Counted from the first letter of the stretch, positions 18,457 through 28,329 are shown. The stretch: DNA of 40,594 nt from Alkalibacterium olivapovliticus (GCF_003003275.1 NZ_PVTO01000023.1:1-40594); one strand, 5' to 3'. The notes: generated from the letters alone by a model not told the origin. Numbers and translations are program-made.

Positions 18457-19826
18457 TAAGCGTCTTTAAATTTTTTCAGGAACTCTACCATATGATGCGT
18501 TCCCTGTTCAAAATCAGTCAAGCGGATAGACTCATTAGGTGCATGGGCTTTTCCTTCGGCATGACCGCAGCCACTGCTGGCTACTGGAATCCCGAGGTGC
18601 TCTCCGAAGCTGAACATTGGACCAGTACCAGGATTTGTCGGCGACAGTACAACTTCGCTGCTTGTGCCATAGACTTCTTCAGCAGATTCTTTCACTGTCT
18701 GAACGAATGGATGATCGATATCTGAACGGAATGCTTTTGACCCTTTCAGTAAATCAAGTTTGACATCCGCAAATCCGTTTTTATCCAAGTGCTGTCTAAG
18801 TAACTGTTCAATTTTTAAAGGATCCTGACCTGGAACTAAACGGCAGTCCAGTTTAGCAGAAGCCTTTCTAGGCAGAACGGTCTTAGTTCCCTCATCAGTA
18901 TAGCCTGAAAGCAGACCACAAATCGTCATGGTTGGGTAAAATGCCAACGCTTCTTCAGCAGTCCAGTCCAGCTGTTCAGTAATAAACGGGTGTTTTAACC
19001 CATATATGGCGGCAATCTTGTCCTGACTGACTTTTTTCTCTTTTACTGCCTGCTGTGCAGAAGCTGAGGGCTGTTCAATATCATCATAAAAACCATCTAC
19101 CAAAACATGATTATGTTTATCTCTCAATGAAGCCAATGCATGAGTCAGACGCCAGGCTGCATTGTCCACTACTGCTCCAAGGGACGAATGAATATCGACG
19201 TCTGCACTTTCTACAAACACATCAAAGTAAGCCATTCCTTTAACGCCAGTTTCAATGACAAATTGTTCTTTCTCATTTTTCCCGCCGAACTCCCAGATGC
19301 AGCCATCACTTTTGAATAAATCTGCGTATTTTTTAAGGTAGGCATCCAGATTGGGACTACCGTTTTCTTCTTCCCCTTCAACAAGAAACTTCACATTGCA
19401 GGGCAAACCTTCCTCACTTTGCATTAAGTACTCGATAGCATATAAACGCAGAATGAAATTTGCTTTATTGTCTGTCACTCCACGACAAAATAGTTTGCCG
19501 TCAATGACAGTGGGGTCAAACGGATCCGTTTCCCACTCGTCCAATGGGTCCTCAGGCTGAACATCGTAGTGATTGTAAAATAAAACAGTCTTATCAGCAT
19601 TCCCTTTAGGCCCTGCCTTGAAAAAGCCGTAGACGACCGGATTCCCGCCCAGGTCATCGAGCACTTGAAAATCGCCGCCCGTTGAGCTGATCAATTCCGT
19701 GACGTACTTAACGGTCGGCTCAATCGACCGATTTTGAGTTGAAACGGAATCCAATCTCAGATAATCGAAAAATTCCTTTTTACGCTTGTCGATAATAGTT
19801 TTCACACTATTGCTGCTCGTCTGCAT
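18456..19826 (-). CDS. M20 family metallodipeptidase
   Basis: A 456-residue M20 (M20/M25/M40) dizinc peptidase. Metal and catalytic residues are visible: His and Asp in FYNHYDVQP, the bridging Asp in RGVTDNK, the Glu pair in EGEEENGSPN, a ligand region in WEFGGKNE and the C-terminal His in GCGHAEGKAHAPNE. The lid domain lies about at residues 205-360. GGAGG precedes the ATG. It is the last gene after oppBCADF, with a hairpin in the 77-bp gap, so it probably cleaves imported dipeptides. Substrate range cannot be read from sequence; carnosinase-like and general dipeptidase members share this layout. Confidence 0.9.
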   Translation of the reverse strand: MQTSSNSVKTIIDKRKKEFFDYLRLDSVSTQNRSIEPTVKYVTELISSTGGDFQVLDDLGGNPVVYGFFKAGPKGNADKTVLFYNHYDVQPEDPLDEWETDPFDPTVIDGKLFCRGVTDNKANFILRLYAIEYLMQSEEGLPCNVKFLVEGEEENGSPNLDAYLKKYADLFKSDGCIWEFGGKNEKEQFVIETGVKGMAYFDVFVESADVDIHSSLGAVVDNAAWRLTHALASLRDKHNHVLVDGFYDDIEQPSASAQQAVKEKKVSQDKIAAIYGLKHPFITEQLDWTAEEALAFYPTMTICGLLSGYTDEGTKTVLPRKASAKLDCRLVPGQDPLKIEQLLRQHLDKNGFADVKLDLLKGSKAFRSDIDHPFVQTVKESAEEVYGTSSEVVLSPTNPGTGPMFSFGEHLGIPVASSGCGHAEGKAHAPNESIRLTDFEQGTHHMVEFLKKFKDA

Positions 19827-19848
19827 TCTTTTTCCTCCAATTTAGTGC

Positions 19849-19900
19849 AAAAAGACAAAGATAAGACAGTCGTTAACGGACTTCTCATCGATGTCTTTTT
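19849..19900 (-). terminator. Hairpin between oppF and the dipeptidase gene
   Basis: AAAAAGACA (19849-19857) pairs with TGTCTTTTT (19892-19900), with further internal pairing (AGTC/GACT). It may act as a partial terminator or as an mRNA 3' end for oppF; a T5 run follows on the minus strand. Confidence 0.65.
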
Positions 19901-19903
19901 ACC

Positions 19904-20884
19904 TCAGGCATATTGTTTTGCTTTTTTTAACAGTTTTTCTCGTTTTTTTCTATACAGTGCCACTTCGTCTTTGTGGCAATAGATATAATGTTCAGGAGCG
20001 ATTTCGTGCAGTCTGACATTATCAAGATCATCGTAATGATGGTAAGCAGGATCATATTCCGTTCGCACACGGCTTCTTTCTGTTTCCGGATCCGGTGTCG
20101 GAATAGCTGATAACAGTGACTCTGTATAGGGATGAAGCGGCGCGATGTATAATTCATCTGCTTCACACACTTCAAGAATTCGGCCATTATTCATGACGCC
20201 AATACGGTCACTGATATATTTCACCATAGAGAGGTCATGAGCAATAAACAGATACGTCAGGTTATTGCTTTCTTTCAGTTCGATCAGAAGATTGATAACC
20301 TGCGCTTGAATGGATACATCCAGAGCAGAAATAGCTTCGTCACAGATGATAAAGTCTGGTTCAACAGCTAATGCTCTAGCAATACCGACACGCTGGCATT
20401 GTCCTCCTGAAAACTCTTTAGGGTAACGATTGGCAAACTGCCTGTTCAGCCCGACAGATTCCAAAAGCTCATAGACTCTTTCTGTTCGTTCCTTGCTGTT
20501 TTCACTCATTCCATGCACTTTCAAAGCGCCACCTATAATTTCTTTAACGGTTAATCTCGGATTCAAAGAGGCATAGGGATCCTGAAAAATCATCTGCATG
20601 GATTTACGGAATTTCAGCAGATCTTTTCGTCTCTTGATCCCTGAAATATCTTGTCCTTTATAGGTGATCTGACCACCAGTCAAGTCCCCCAGTTTAATGA
20701 GTGCACGACCCGTCGTCGACTTTCCGCTTCCGGATTCGCCCACTAATCCAAAGGTCTCGCCTTCATAAATAGAGAAGCTGACATCTTTGACAGCACGAAC
20801 TTCACTTTTCTTGCCTGCATTAAAATACTGTTTGAACTCTTTTATTTCAACGATCGGCTTTCTTTTTTTAGGTTCTGCTGCCAA
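19904..20884 (-). CDS. oppF: Peptide ABC transporter ATP-binding protein OppF
   Basis: A 326-residue ATPase subunit with Walker [10 protein letters not shown] (about residues 49-57), signature FSGGQCQRVGIARAL, Walker B FIICDEAISALD and the oligopeptide/dipeptide transporter C-terminal domain (YIAPLHPYTESLLSAIP...). Translation starts at TTG 20884, supported by AGGAGGC eight nt upstream, and the gene overlaps oppD by 17 bp. Together with OppD it powers uptake of peptides bound by OppA. The Asp of Walker B is present with Glu following, so it should be catalytically active. Confidence 0.95.
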   Translation of the reverse strand: MAAEPKKRKPIVEIKEFKQYFNAGKKSEVRAVKDVSFSIYEGETFGLVGESGSGKSTTGRALIKLGDLTGGQITYKGQDISGIKRRKDLLKFRKSMQMIFQDPYASLNPRLTVKEIIGGALKVHGMSENSKERTERVYELLESVGLNRQFANRYPKEFSGGQCQRVGIARALAVEPDFIICDEAISALDVSIQAQVINLLIELKESNNLTYLFIAHDLSMVKYISDRIGVMNNGRILEVCEADELYIAPLHPYTESLLSAIPTPDPETERSRVRTEYDPAYHHYDDLDNVRLHEIAPEHYIYCHKDEVALYRKKREKLLKKAKQYA

Positions 20885-21962
20885 TGGCTTCGCCTCCTAC
20901 TCTAATCGCCTGACTCTTTCCCGACTGTAACGACTCATATTTTTCCTTGCGTCTGACCACCTCGTTAGGCGGAGTAACTGACGGGGCACTTGGGTGAAGC
21001 AGCCATGTTTTTGCAAAGTGCGTATCTGTAATTTTAAATAAGTCTGGTTCTTTGTGAAAATCGATTTCCAAGGCGTATTCATTACGTGCTGCGAAGGCAT
21101 CTCCCTCTGGTGGATTCAATAAGTTAGGAGGTGATCCTGGGATGGTATACAAATCCGTCTGTCCAACATCGAGTGTCGGCATGGAAGCCAAAAGCCCCCA
21201 GGTGTAAGGATGCATAGGGTTATAGAAAATTTCATCCGCTGTTCCTATTTCCACGATTTGCCCTGCATACATAACAGCCACACGGTCAGCCATCTGTGCA
21301 ACGACACCTAGGTCGTGTGTAATGAAAATGATAGAGGTATCCAGCTCTTTTTTCAGTTTGTTCATCAAATCAAGGATCTGAGCCTGAATGGTTACATCCA
21401 GGGCAGTCGTCGGCTCATCAGCTATAAGGATTTTAGGCTCACAGGCCAATGCGATAGCGATCATAACCCTTTGTCTCATTCCGCCTGAAAACTGGTGTGG
21501 GTAATGTTTATATTTTTTAGTCGGTTCTTTAATGCCAACCAGATCCATCAGTTCAAGCGCACGCTGTTTTGCTTTTTCTTTACTGACCCCTTTGTGTTTC
21601 ATAACCGGTTCAGCAATCTGTTTGCCTACCTGCATAGTCGGATTGAGTGAGGTCATGGGATCCTGGAAAATCATAGCAATATCATTTCCGCGGACCTTCT
21701 GCATTTCCTTTTCTGAAACAGTTAACAGGTCCCGACCTTCAAAAAGAATCTCACCACTTTCGATAATGGTGTTCTTTTTAGGTAGCAGTCGATTGATTGC
21801 TTTAGTGGAAACAGATTTCCCGCTTCCGGATTCTCCTACGATTGCCAGCGTTTCTCCTTTTTTCAGAGAAAAATTAACGCCTCGAACAGCCTGTACAACT
21901 CCTTCAAAGGTCTGGAAAGAAATTGCCAAATCATTAACTTCCAAAATTGTTCTATCTTCCAT
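20868..21962 (-). CDS. oppD: Peptide ABC transporter ATP-binding protein OppD
   Basis: A 364-residue ATPase with Walker A GESGSGKS (residues 43-50), signature [15 protein letters not shown], Walker [13 protein letters not shown] and the Opp-type C-terminal domain ([15 protein letters not shown]). The ATG at 21962 is chosen: GAGGTG precedes it, and the apparent upstream GTG is part of that ribosome binding site. It follows oppA after a strong internal hairpin at 22011-22052 that likely reduces its expression relative to oppA. Confidence 0.95.
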   Translation of the reverse strand: MEDRTILEVNDLAISFQTFEGVVQAVRGVNFSLKKGETLAIVGESGSGKSVSTKAINRLLPKKNTIIESGEILFEGRDLLTVSEKEMQKVRGNDIAMIFQDPMTSLNPTMQVGKQIAEPVMKHKGVSKEKAKQRALELMDLVGIKEPTKKYKHYPHQFSGGMRQRVMIAIALACEPKILIADEPTTALDVTIQAQILDLMNKLKKELDTSIIFITHDLGVVAQMADRVAVMYAGQIVEIGTADEIFYNPMHPYTWGLLASMPTLDVGQTDLYTIPGSPPNLLNPPEGDAFAARNEYALEIDFHKEPDLFKITDTHFAKTWLLHPSAPSVTPPNEVVRRKEKYESLQSGKSQAIRVGGEAIGSRT

Positions 21963-22010
21963 TTCTTTCACCTCGTTCTTTCTAAGCTTATGTCAGTCTC
22001 ACTAATTGAA

Positions 22011-22052
22011 AAAGAGACACCCATTAAACGTTATATATATGAGTGTCTCTTT
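22011..22052 (-). terminator. Intra-operon hairpin between oppA and oppD
   Basis: A 14-bp stem (22011-22024 with 22039-22052), one wobble on the RNA, followed on the minus strand by TTTTTC. A leaky terminator or mRNA-stabilising 3' hairpin after oppA would give more binding protein than ATPase, a known pattern in binding-protein-dependent transporters. Function is inferred. Confidence 0.8.
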
Positions 22053-22086
22053 CCATCAGCTTTCGCCTGTATTTGATAGGGTTACT

Positions 22087-23775
22087 TTAGTCCTGTGAAT
22101 CCAATGTCCATTCGTGCAGGTCGTGTAGAGAGCCTGCCCAGTACTCTTTGATTCCACCATTTAATGCTTCAGATCTTACAGCGAACTGTGAGTCTGAGTA
22201 AAGCGGTACGATTGGCATTTCATCTTGAAGGTACTGCTGCAGTTCAGCATAGATTGGGAAACGTTCGTCATAATCTGTTCCAGCCATTCCCTGTTCAAGC
22301 AGACCATCGATTGTTGAATCTTCAATACCCATGTTATTGGATGCGCCACCTGTTTGAACATAAGACGCAATGTTAGGGTCTACTGTATGTCCCCAACCCA
22401 TCAGACCAATATCATAATCAAGGTCATTAGCCATTGCCAACCAAGTAGGGAAATCATATGTCTGCAGATTGACGTCTACTCCGATTTCAGTTAACCACTG
22501 CTCGATCAAGTCACCATTTTGTTCACGGACAGCATTTCCTGTCGGTACAACAAAGTCCAGTGTCTGGTTAAAGTCGAATCCGGCTTCTTCAAGTAACTGA
22601 GTAGCCATTTCCGGATCGTACGGTAGTGGTTCAAGAGCTTCATCTTTATACGGGCTTGCTGTCGAATAAGTGGATGATAACACTTCTCCGCGTCCTTCAA
22701 GCAAGTTGTCTACTGTTAACTCTCTGTTAAATGCGTAGGCAAAGGCCTGACGTACTCGAGGATCAGGAAAACGCTCGTTGTTAATGATCATATACTGACC
22801 GTTGAAACTAGGATTTTCTTCCACAACTAATCCATCAATGTCTTCTAGCAATGCTACATCCTGTACGGGAACCATTCCGATTCCGCCTCCAGCAGCCATA
22901 TGAAGATTGCCTGCCTGAAACTCAGTAATCAAGGCTGTTCCATTCATGACACGGGCATACACTGTTTCAATTGCAGGCGCTCCACGGTGGTAATCAGGAT
23001 TTGCTTCCAAGTGAACATAATTATCTGTGTCATACTCGACGAACTGATACGCTCCACTGAATACAGTTGGCATAGTTGCCGCTTCTGAGTTAGGAATATC
23101 TGCTACTTCAATATCTCCAAAGATATGTTCAGGTGCAATCAGAACATTGAATCCTAAAAATTCAGAAATTAATGCTAAATCGACAGGCTCTTCAGTTGTG
23201 ATTGTTAAAGTCTTTTCATCTACTATCTCAACCCCTGACAATTCATCTGAGCCTTCAACACGAACACCTGAAGAATCTGTTCCTTGAATCATGGCTGTAC
23301 TTGTTCCTAAAGTTGTTTCCACTTCAGGATCAGCAATTGTATTCAGTGTAAAGGCTACATCATTAGCTGTTACCGGTTCACCGTCAGTCCAGTTGGCATC
23401 CGGATCGATCGTGACTGTGAAGACCTGATTGTCATCTGTTTCAAATGTTGCTAATCCGGGCTCAAAGTCTTCGGCAGTCGGCATAACGAGTAAACTGTCG
23501 TAGAAGAAGCGCTGGATCCATGTTCCTGCGACACCAGGACGGTAAAATGGATTGAAACTGTCTGGTGCATTTGTTAACCCAATCATTAATGTAGAGGTAT
23601 CGCCTTCTTCAACTTCCGGAAGGTCCCCTTCGGCTGTTTCTTCCGTATCGGGATCATCTGCAGCTCCAGTATCATCATCCAAATCAGGAACATCCCCGTT
23701 TCCACAAGCTGATAATACGAGCGTTGATGCAAACATAACCGTTCCGTATTTTAACATTTTCTTCATCTTAGACAT
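22087..23775 (-). CDS. oppA: Peptide ABC transporter substrate-binding lipoprotein OppA
   Basis: A 562-residue extracellular lipoprotein of solute-binding family 5. The N terminus MSKMKKMLKYG is followed by a hydrophobic segment and the lipobox LSAC with the lipidated Cys24, then an acidic Asp/Glu-rich linker (about residues 25-55). Family marks include PDSFNPFYRPG, the PDANWTDGEPVTANDVAFTL motif and RVRQAFAYAFNRE. The start at ATG 23775 follows AAAGGGGAG; the longer frame adds ten residues without support. The ligand is unknown; the surrounding amidohydrolases and dipeptidase suggest peptides or N-acyl amino acids. A 130-bp gap with a TGAATCCT/AGGATTCA hairpin separates it from oppC. Confidence 0.94.
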   Translation of the reverse strand: MSKMKKMLKYGTVMFASTLVLSACGNGDVPDLDDDTGAADDPDTEETAEGDLPEVEEGDTSTLMIGLTNAPDSFNPFYRPGVAGTWIQRFFYDSLLVMPTAEDFEPGLATFETDDNQVFTVTIDPDANWTDGEPVTANDVAFTLNTIADPEVETTLGTSTAMIQGTDSSGVRVEGSDELSGVEIVDEKTLTITTEEPVDLALISEFLGFNVLIAPEHIFGDIEVADIPNSEAATMPTVFSGAYQFVEYDTDNYVHLEANPDYHRGAPAIETVYARVMNGTALITEFQAGNLHMAAGGGIGMVPVQDVALLEDIDGLVVEENPSFNGQYMIINNERFPDPRVRQAFAYAFNRELTVDNLLEGRGEVLSSTYSTASPYKDEALEPLPYDPEMATQLLEEAGFDFNQTLDFVVPTGNAVREQNGDLIEQWLTEIGVDVNLQTYDFPTWLAMANDLDYDIGLMGWGHTVDPNIASYVQTGGASNNMGIEDSTIDGLLEQGMAGTDYDERFPIYAELQQYLQDEMPIVPLYSDSQFAVRSEALNGGIKEYWAGSLHDLHEWTLDSQD

Positions 23776-23904
23776 GTTTTTCTCCCCTTTGTGAGTTATC
23801 ACCATTTGGCGATCCCCTAATAAAAAATAGTTAGTTGTGATAGACGTTTACTTTTAATGAATCCTTAAACAGGATTCAGGCTGACTGCCTTTCCCCAAAG
23901 TGCC

Positions 23905-24858
23905 TCAGCCTTTCGTTTCCCCTTCAATAGCTTCTCTTAAGCCGTCACCAATAAAGTTGATAGCCAGTACTGCAATAAAAATCAGGATCCCTGCCGGAAC
24001 CCATCTCCATGGTTCACCAGCCAGTACGCGAAGGGACTGTGCTTCTGATAGAATATTCCCCCAGCTTGGACGTGGTCTTTGAACGCCAACTCCAAGGAAG
24101 CTTAATGATGCTTCTGTTAAAATGGCTGTTGCAATACCAAAAGTGGCATTAACCAATATTGGAGATAATACATTTGGCAGTATATGGATGAACAGGAGTC
24201 CAGGTGTTGAATACCCTGTCGCAACAGCTGCTAAAACGAAATCCTGCTCTTTCAGCTGCATGACTTGTCCCCTGACTAATCGACAAAGTGGCGGCCAGCT
24301 CAGTACCCCCAGTACGAGTGTTACCACCCATATCCCGGAGCCCAGTAATGACACCAGCGTCAGGATGACCATGAAAAACGGAAAGGACATGAAGGCTTCT
24401 GTAATACGCATGATCACGCCATCAATGAATCCGCCGAAGTAGCCGGATACGAGTCCGAGTGTGGTTCCGATCATGACATAAATGGAAACAGAACCTAACC
24501 CTACTATCATAGATACCTGCGTTCCATGAATCAGTCGTGACAGCACATCTCGTCCAATGTCATCTGTTCCCAGATAGAAGTTATCATAGGGGGCAGCTCT
24601 GAATCGCCCAGCTGAGGCATCCCTCGCGTGCGGTGCGATCTGATTGGCAAACACAGCGATCAATACCATTATCAGAAAGATAACCAGACTGACGACTGCC
24701 ACTTTATTTTTGAAAAATCGTTTAGCAATCGTTTTTATATAACTGTCTCCATCAGTTGCTACTTGTTCAGCTGCATTGCCCGGATAATTCACTCTTTCAA
24801 CTGCATCGACAAGATGAAACATGGCTTCTGCATTTTTGTTGCCGACATTTTGCGCCAT
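23905..24858 (-). CDS. oppC: Peptide ABC transporter permease OppC
   Basis: A 317-residue inner membrane permease of the DppC/OppC type. A cytoplasmic N-terminal stretch (about 50 residues) precedes the first transmembrane segment VAVVSLVIFLIMVLIAVFANQIAPHA; later segments carry the cytoplasmic EAA loop (residues near ATGYSTPGLLFIHILPN). The conserved YLGTDDIGRDVLSRLIHG motif is present. AGGGGGAG precedes the ATG. It pairs with OppB to form the transport channel and lies 16 bp after oppB. Confidence 0.95.
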   Translation of the reverse strand: MAQNVGNKNAEAMFHLVDAVERVNYPGNAAEQVATDGDSYIKTIAKRFFKNKVAVVSLVIFLIMVLIAVFANQIAPHARDASAGRFRAAPYDNFYLGTDDIGRDVLSRLIHGTQVSMIVGLGSVSIYVMIGTTLGLVSGYFGGFIDGVIMRITEAFMSFPFFMVILTLVSLLGSGIWVVTLVLGVLSWPPLCRLVRGQVMQLKEQDFVLAAVATGYSTPGLLFIHILPNVLSPILVNATFGIATAILTEASLSFLGVGVQRPRPSWGNILSEAQSLRVLAGEPWRWVPAGILIFIAVLAINFIGDGLREAIEGETKG

Positions 24859-24874
24859 TCATTTCTCCCCCTTT

Positions 24875-25825
24875 CTAATTGTATTTAATACGTGGATCGA
24901 CTACTGCATACATGATGTCTACGAATAAGTTTGCAAATAAGACAACGACTGCCGATAACATCGTGATCGCCATTAGCATCGGGTATTCCCTTTGCTGTAT
25001 CGCCATAATGGTCAGTCGGCCCAAACCTGGCCACTGGAAGATCTGTTCAGTAACGATAGCGCCACCAACTAGTCGGGGCAAGTCTGTTCCAATGATTGTG
25101 ATCACCGGTATTAAAGCATTCCGTATCCCGTGTCGGGTCAGGATCACTTCTGATGCCAATCCCTTGGCCGTTGCAGTTCGTATATAATTTTCACCATAGA
25201 CTTGAATCATCGTTGCCCTCATATACCGTGTCATATTGGCGATATAAAATGCCGATAAGACGATGACCGGTAAAATAAGGTGGTGGATAACACTGAAGAA
25301 GCCACTCTCTCCTCCTAACTGAGACATTCCCCCAGTCGGGAACCACCCCAGCTGAACGGAGAAAATATAAATCAGTCCTAATCCCAGGAAGAAGTTCGGT
25401 ATGGATACACCGACAAATGATCCGCCTGTGAGCAGATTATCCACCCATGTTCCGTGTTTCCTGGCACTCAATATGCCTAACGGAATAGCAACAATATAAG
25501 AAACCAGCAATGTTGCCCCCATCAGAACGATTGTTGGTCCTACCCTGGAAATCAGGATCGGCAGTACAGGATATCGGGTCGAGTAATTGATGCCCAAATC
25601 TCCTTGCAATGCGCGCCCCAGCCATCTGACATACTGAACCGGATACGGCTGGTCAAGACCTAGTGCTCTTCTGGTTGCTTCGATTTGAATCGGTGTTGCA
25701 TCCGGTGAGACGTAAAGATCTGTCGGATCTCCAGGTGCGAGATTCATCATGATAAAAGCGCCAATAGAAATCATCAGTAAAACTGGAATGGCGGTGAGCA
25801 GTCGTTTTATAATGTATTTTTTCAT
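24875..25825 (-). CDS. oppB: Peptide ABC transporter permease OppB
   Basis: A 316-residue permease of the DppB/OppB type: the N terminus MKKYIIKRLLTAIPVLLMISI, the PGDPTDLYVSPDA periplasmic loop, six predicted transmembrane segments, and the EAA loop TATAKGLASEVILTRHGIRNALIPVI. It ends with FANLFVDIMYAVVDPRIKYN, the typical C-terminal signature. AAGAAGGGA precedes the ATG. It lies 36 bp downstream of the second amidohydrolase, linking the hydrolases and the transporter in one transcript. Confidence 0.95.
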   Translation of the reverse strand: MKKYIIKRLLTAIPVLLMISIGAFIMMNLAPGDPTDLYVSPDATPIQIEATRRALGLDQPYPVQYVRWLGRALQGDLGINYSTRYPVLPILISRVGPTIVLMGATLLVSYIVAIPLGILSARKHGTWVDNLLTGGSFVGVSIPNFFLGLGLIYIFSVQLGWFPTGGMSQLGGESGFFSVIHHLILPVIVLSAFYIANMTRYMRATMIQVYGENYIRTATAKGLASEVILTRHGIRNALIPVITIIGTDLPRLVGGAIVTEQIFQWPGLGRLTIMAIQQREYPMLMAITMLSAVVVLFANLFVDIMYAVVDPRIKYN

Positions 25826-25861
25826 CTTCTTCCCTTCTTTCTGTTCATACGGTCTAACCGG

Positions 25862-27049
25862 TCACCCTTTTAGATATGTGCTGATAATAGCTAAGAACAC
25901 TTCGCCTGATCTGAGCAGTGCGCGTTCGTCGATTTCAAATTTAGGATGGTGATGCGGATAAGCATCTTCCTTTTCTGGTGGCTGAGCGCCTACTCTTAAA
26001 AAAGCACCCGGTTTTTCTTTTAAGAAATAAGCAAAATCTTCTCCACCCATTGATTCTTTGACTTCTCCAACTTCATTTTCAGGAAAAACACTTAAAAATG
26101 ACTGTTTGACTTTTTCAACAACCTCCGGAGTATTTTCGATTGCCGGATACCCTTTCGTGTAGTTCAATTCGATTGTTGAGTCATATGCCGCTGCAATATG
26201 CTCACTCATTTCTCTGAGTTTGCGTTCAACTTTGTGTTGAACTTCTTCATGCAAGGTCCGGACGGTTCCTTTGATTTCGGTTGAATCAGCGATAATGTTG
26301 TATGCTTCTCCACCTGACTGGAAACCTGCAAACGTCAGAACAGCGGGTTTGACCGGGTCAGTCATGCGACTCACGATCTGTTGTAGGTTTGTGACGATCT
26401 GTGTGCCGACTGTCAGCGCATCATGTGTATCATGCGGTGCCGCACCGTGACCACCTTTCCCCTGAATCTTCATCAAAAACGAATCAGAATTGGCTGAACC
26501 GAATTTGACGTTGTAAAACACTTTATTTAATGGCTGTGTCGCTCCAAGGTGGATGCCAAAGACATAGTCAACGCCTTCCAGTGCCCCATCTTCGACCATC
26601 GATTTTGCTCCACCTGGCAGCACTTCTTCTGCGTGCTGATGCAGGAGAACGATATTACCGTGTAGTTCATCTTTATGCCTGGCCATGACTTTAGCTACAC
26701 TTAAAAGTGCTGCGGTATGTCCATCATGTCCACAGGCATGCATGATCCCTTCGTTTTTTGATTTAAAAGAGAGGTTGACTTCTTCCGTCACTCTTAAAGC
26801 ATCGAAATCAGCTCTTAGTGCGATAGTCGGCCCAGGATACTTCCCGTTGATCTTTCCGACGATTCCGTATCCATTTCCTACATCTGTCCGTATATCATCC
26901 AGTCCGAATGACTCGAGCTTTTCCCTGACGAAACGAGCTGTTTCAACTTCTTCAAAAGAAGGTTCCGGGTGAGCATGCAGGTGTCTCCTCCAGGCAACTG
27001 TTTCCAGGTAATTGTCTTTTAATTCTTTAGTCCATTCTTCATATGCCAT
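25862..27049 (-). CDS. M20D amidohydrolase (hippurate/N-acyl-amino-acid type)
   Basis: A 395-residue M20D metallopeptidase. Visible: RRHLHAHPEPSFEE near the N terminus, ADFDAL, the dimetal site HACGHDGHTAALL with the Cys ligand, HQHAEEVLPGGAKSM, the lid motif KGGHGAAPH and the C-terminal YPHHHPKFEIDE with the last metal His. Family members remove acyl groups from N-acetyl or N-benzoyl amino acids, diaminopimelate, or indole-3-acetyl conjugates. It is a paralogue of the gene just upstream (same motifs throughout), sits 20 bp from it, and precedes oppB by 36 bp, which suggests the two hydrolases act on products of the adjacent transporter. Confidence 0.9.
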   Translation of the reverse strand: MAYEEWTKELKDNYLETVAWRRHLHAHPEPSFEEVETARFVREKLESFGLDDIRTDVGNGYGIVGKINGKYPGPTIALRADFDALRVTEEVNLSFKSKNEGIMHACGHDGHTAALLSVAKVMARHKDELHGNIVLLHQHAEEVLPGGAKSMVEDGALEGVDYVFGIHLGATQPLNKVFYNVKFGSANSDSFLMKIQGKGGHGAAPHDTHDALTVGTQIVTNLQQIVSRMTDPVKPAVLTFAGFQSGGEAYNIIADSTEIKGTVRTLHEEVQHKVERKLREMSEHIAAAYDSTIELNYTKGYPAIENTPEVVEKVKQSFLSVFPENEVGEVKESMGGEDFAYFLKEKPGAFLRVGAQPPEKEDAYPHHHPKFEIDERALLRSGEVFLAIISTYLKG

Positions 27050-27069
27050 GAAACATCCCTCTTTCCCGT

Positions 27070-28296
27070 TTATTCTCCTGCTACGTGCTGTGATTCTTCA
27101 ACTGTTTTAGTGGGTGCCATTAGATAATGTTCGACAATATCCACAAAGCATTTCCCGCCCACGAGCATGGCGCGTTCATCAAAATCAAACTTCGGATGAT
27201 GATGAGGGTAGACGATTCCCTTTTCTTCATTACCTGAATGAACAAAAAAGAAAGAGCCTGGTTTTTTCTGTAAGAAGTAAGAGAAGTCTTCGCCGCCCAT
27301 ACGTAACGGGATGGATTCGACTTTAACCTCTTTACGGTTTTCAGTAAATAATGTCTTGATTAGTTCTGTTTCTTCTATATGATTGTATAAAGCTGGATAA
27401 CCTCTAGTGTAATTGACTTCACATGTGGCGCCGTGAGCCTGGCAGATGCTTTCCGTCATGGTTTTTAATTTTTCTTCTACCAAGTCTCTCAAGTCAGGAT
27501 CAAAAGTCCGTACCGTTCCTTTTAGCGAAGCCTTATCCGCTATGACGTTATGTGCACCATCTCCTGCTTTAAATGTAGAGAAGGTCAGCACGCCTGATTG
27601 GTTTGGATCTTTCTGACGACTGATGATACTTTGAAGCTGATTGACGACGTAAGATGCGACCACAACTGCATCCACTGTTGAACTGGGATGAGCTGCATGT
27701 CCGCCTTTCCCCTGAATCGTAATGCTGAAGAAATCAGCTGCTGCCATGGCATAACCGGAACAATAAGAAACTGTTCCATATTCAAGCGGCGACCTCAAAT
27801 GCAATCCATATACTGCATCCACGTCGTCCAGCACACCAGCATCCACCATCGATTTTCCACCACCAGGTAATACTTCTTCCGCATGCTGGAAAATAAATTT
27901 CACTGTCCCCGCTAAATCATTCTCGTGAGCCTTCAATACTTTAGCTACACTAAGTAATGTTGCAGTGTGACCATCATGTCCACAGGCATGCATAACGCCC
28001 GGATTTTTTGAAGAGAAGTCCAGCCCTGTTTCCTCTTCAATACGCAATGCGTCGAAATCAGCCCGAAAAGCGATAGTAGGACCATAGTGTTCACCTCTTA
28101 AGTAGGCTACAATTCCTCCGCCCCCTACTTCTTCTTCTATTTCTTCATAACCGAATTCTCTAAGTTTCGCTGCTATAAACTGTCTAGTGTTCCACTCTTC
28201 AAATGAAGGTTCCGGATTTTCATGCAGATGCCTTCTCCACTTAACCGTTTCAGGAAATAAGTGATTTAAGTCTTCTTCCAGGTTTTCAATTGTCAT
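27070..28296 (-). CDS. M20D amidohydrolase, first gene of the opp unit
   Basis: A 408-residue paralogue of the downstream hydrolase: RRHLHENPEPSFEEWNTRQF, ADFDAL, HACGHDGHTATLL, QHAEEVLPGGGKSM, KGGHAAHPSST and YPHHHPKFDFDERAM. The metal ligands are intact. The ATG at 28296 is chosen, with AAGGAG 11 nt upstream; the longer frame to 28347 extends into the leader without a ribosome binding site. The promoter at 28367-28395 lies about 70 bp upstream, making this the first gene of an eight-gene peptide uptake and cleavage unit. Two diverged copies suggest different acyl or amino acid specificities. Confidence 0.9.
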   Translation of the reverse strand: MTIENLEEDLNHLFPETVKWRRHLHENPEPSFEEWNTRQFIAAKLREFGYEEIEEEVGGGGIVAYLRGEHYGPTIAFRADFDALRIEEETGLDFSSKNPGVMHACGHDGHTATLLSVAKVLKAHENDLAGTVKFIFQHAEEVLPGGGKSMVDAGVLDDVDAVYGLHLRSPLEYGTVSYCSGYAMAAADFFSITIQGKGGHAAHPSSTVDAVVVASYVVNQLQSIISRQKDPNQSGVLTFSTFKAGDGAHNVIADKASLKGTVRTFDPDLRDLVEEKLKTMTESICQAHGATCEVNYTRGYPALYNHIEETELIKTLFTENRKEVKVESIPLRMGGEDFSYFLQKKPGSFFFVHSGNEEKGIVYPHHHPKFDFDERAMLVGGKCFVDIVEHYLMAPTKTVEESQHVAGE

Positions 28297-28329
28297 AACT
28301 AAACCACTCCTTAAGAGTTCAATAAGTCT

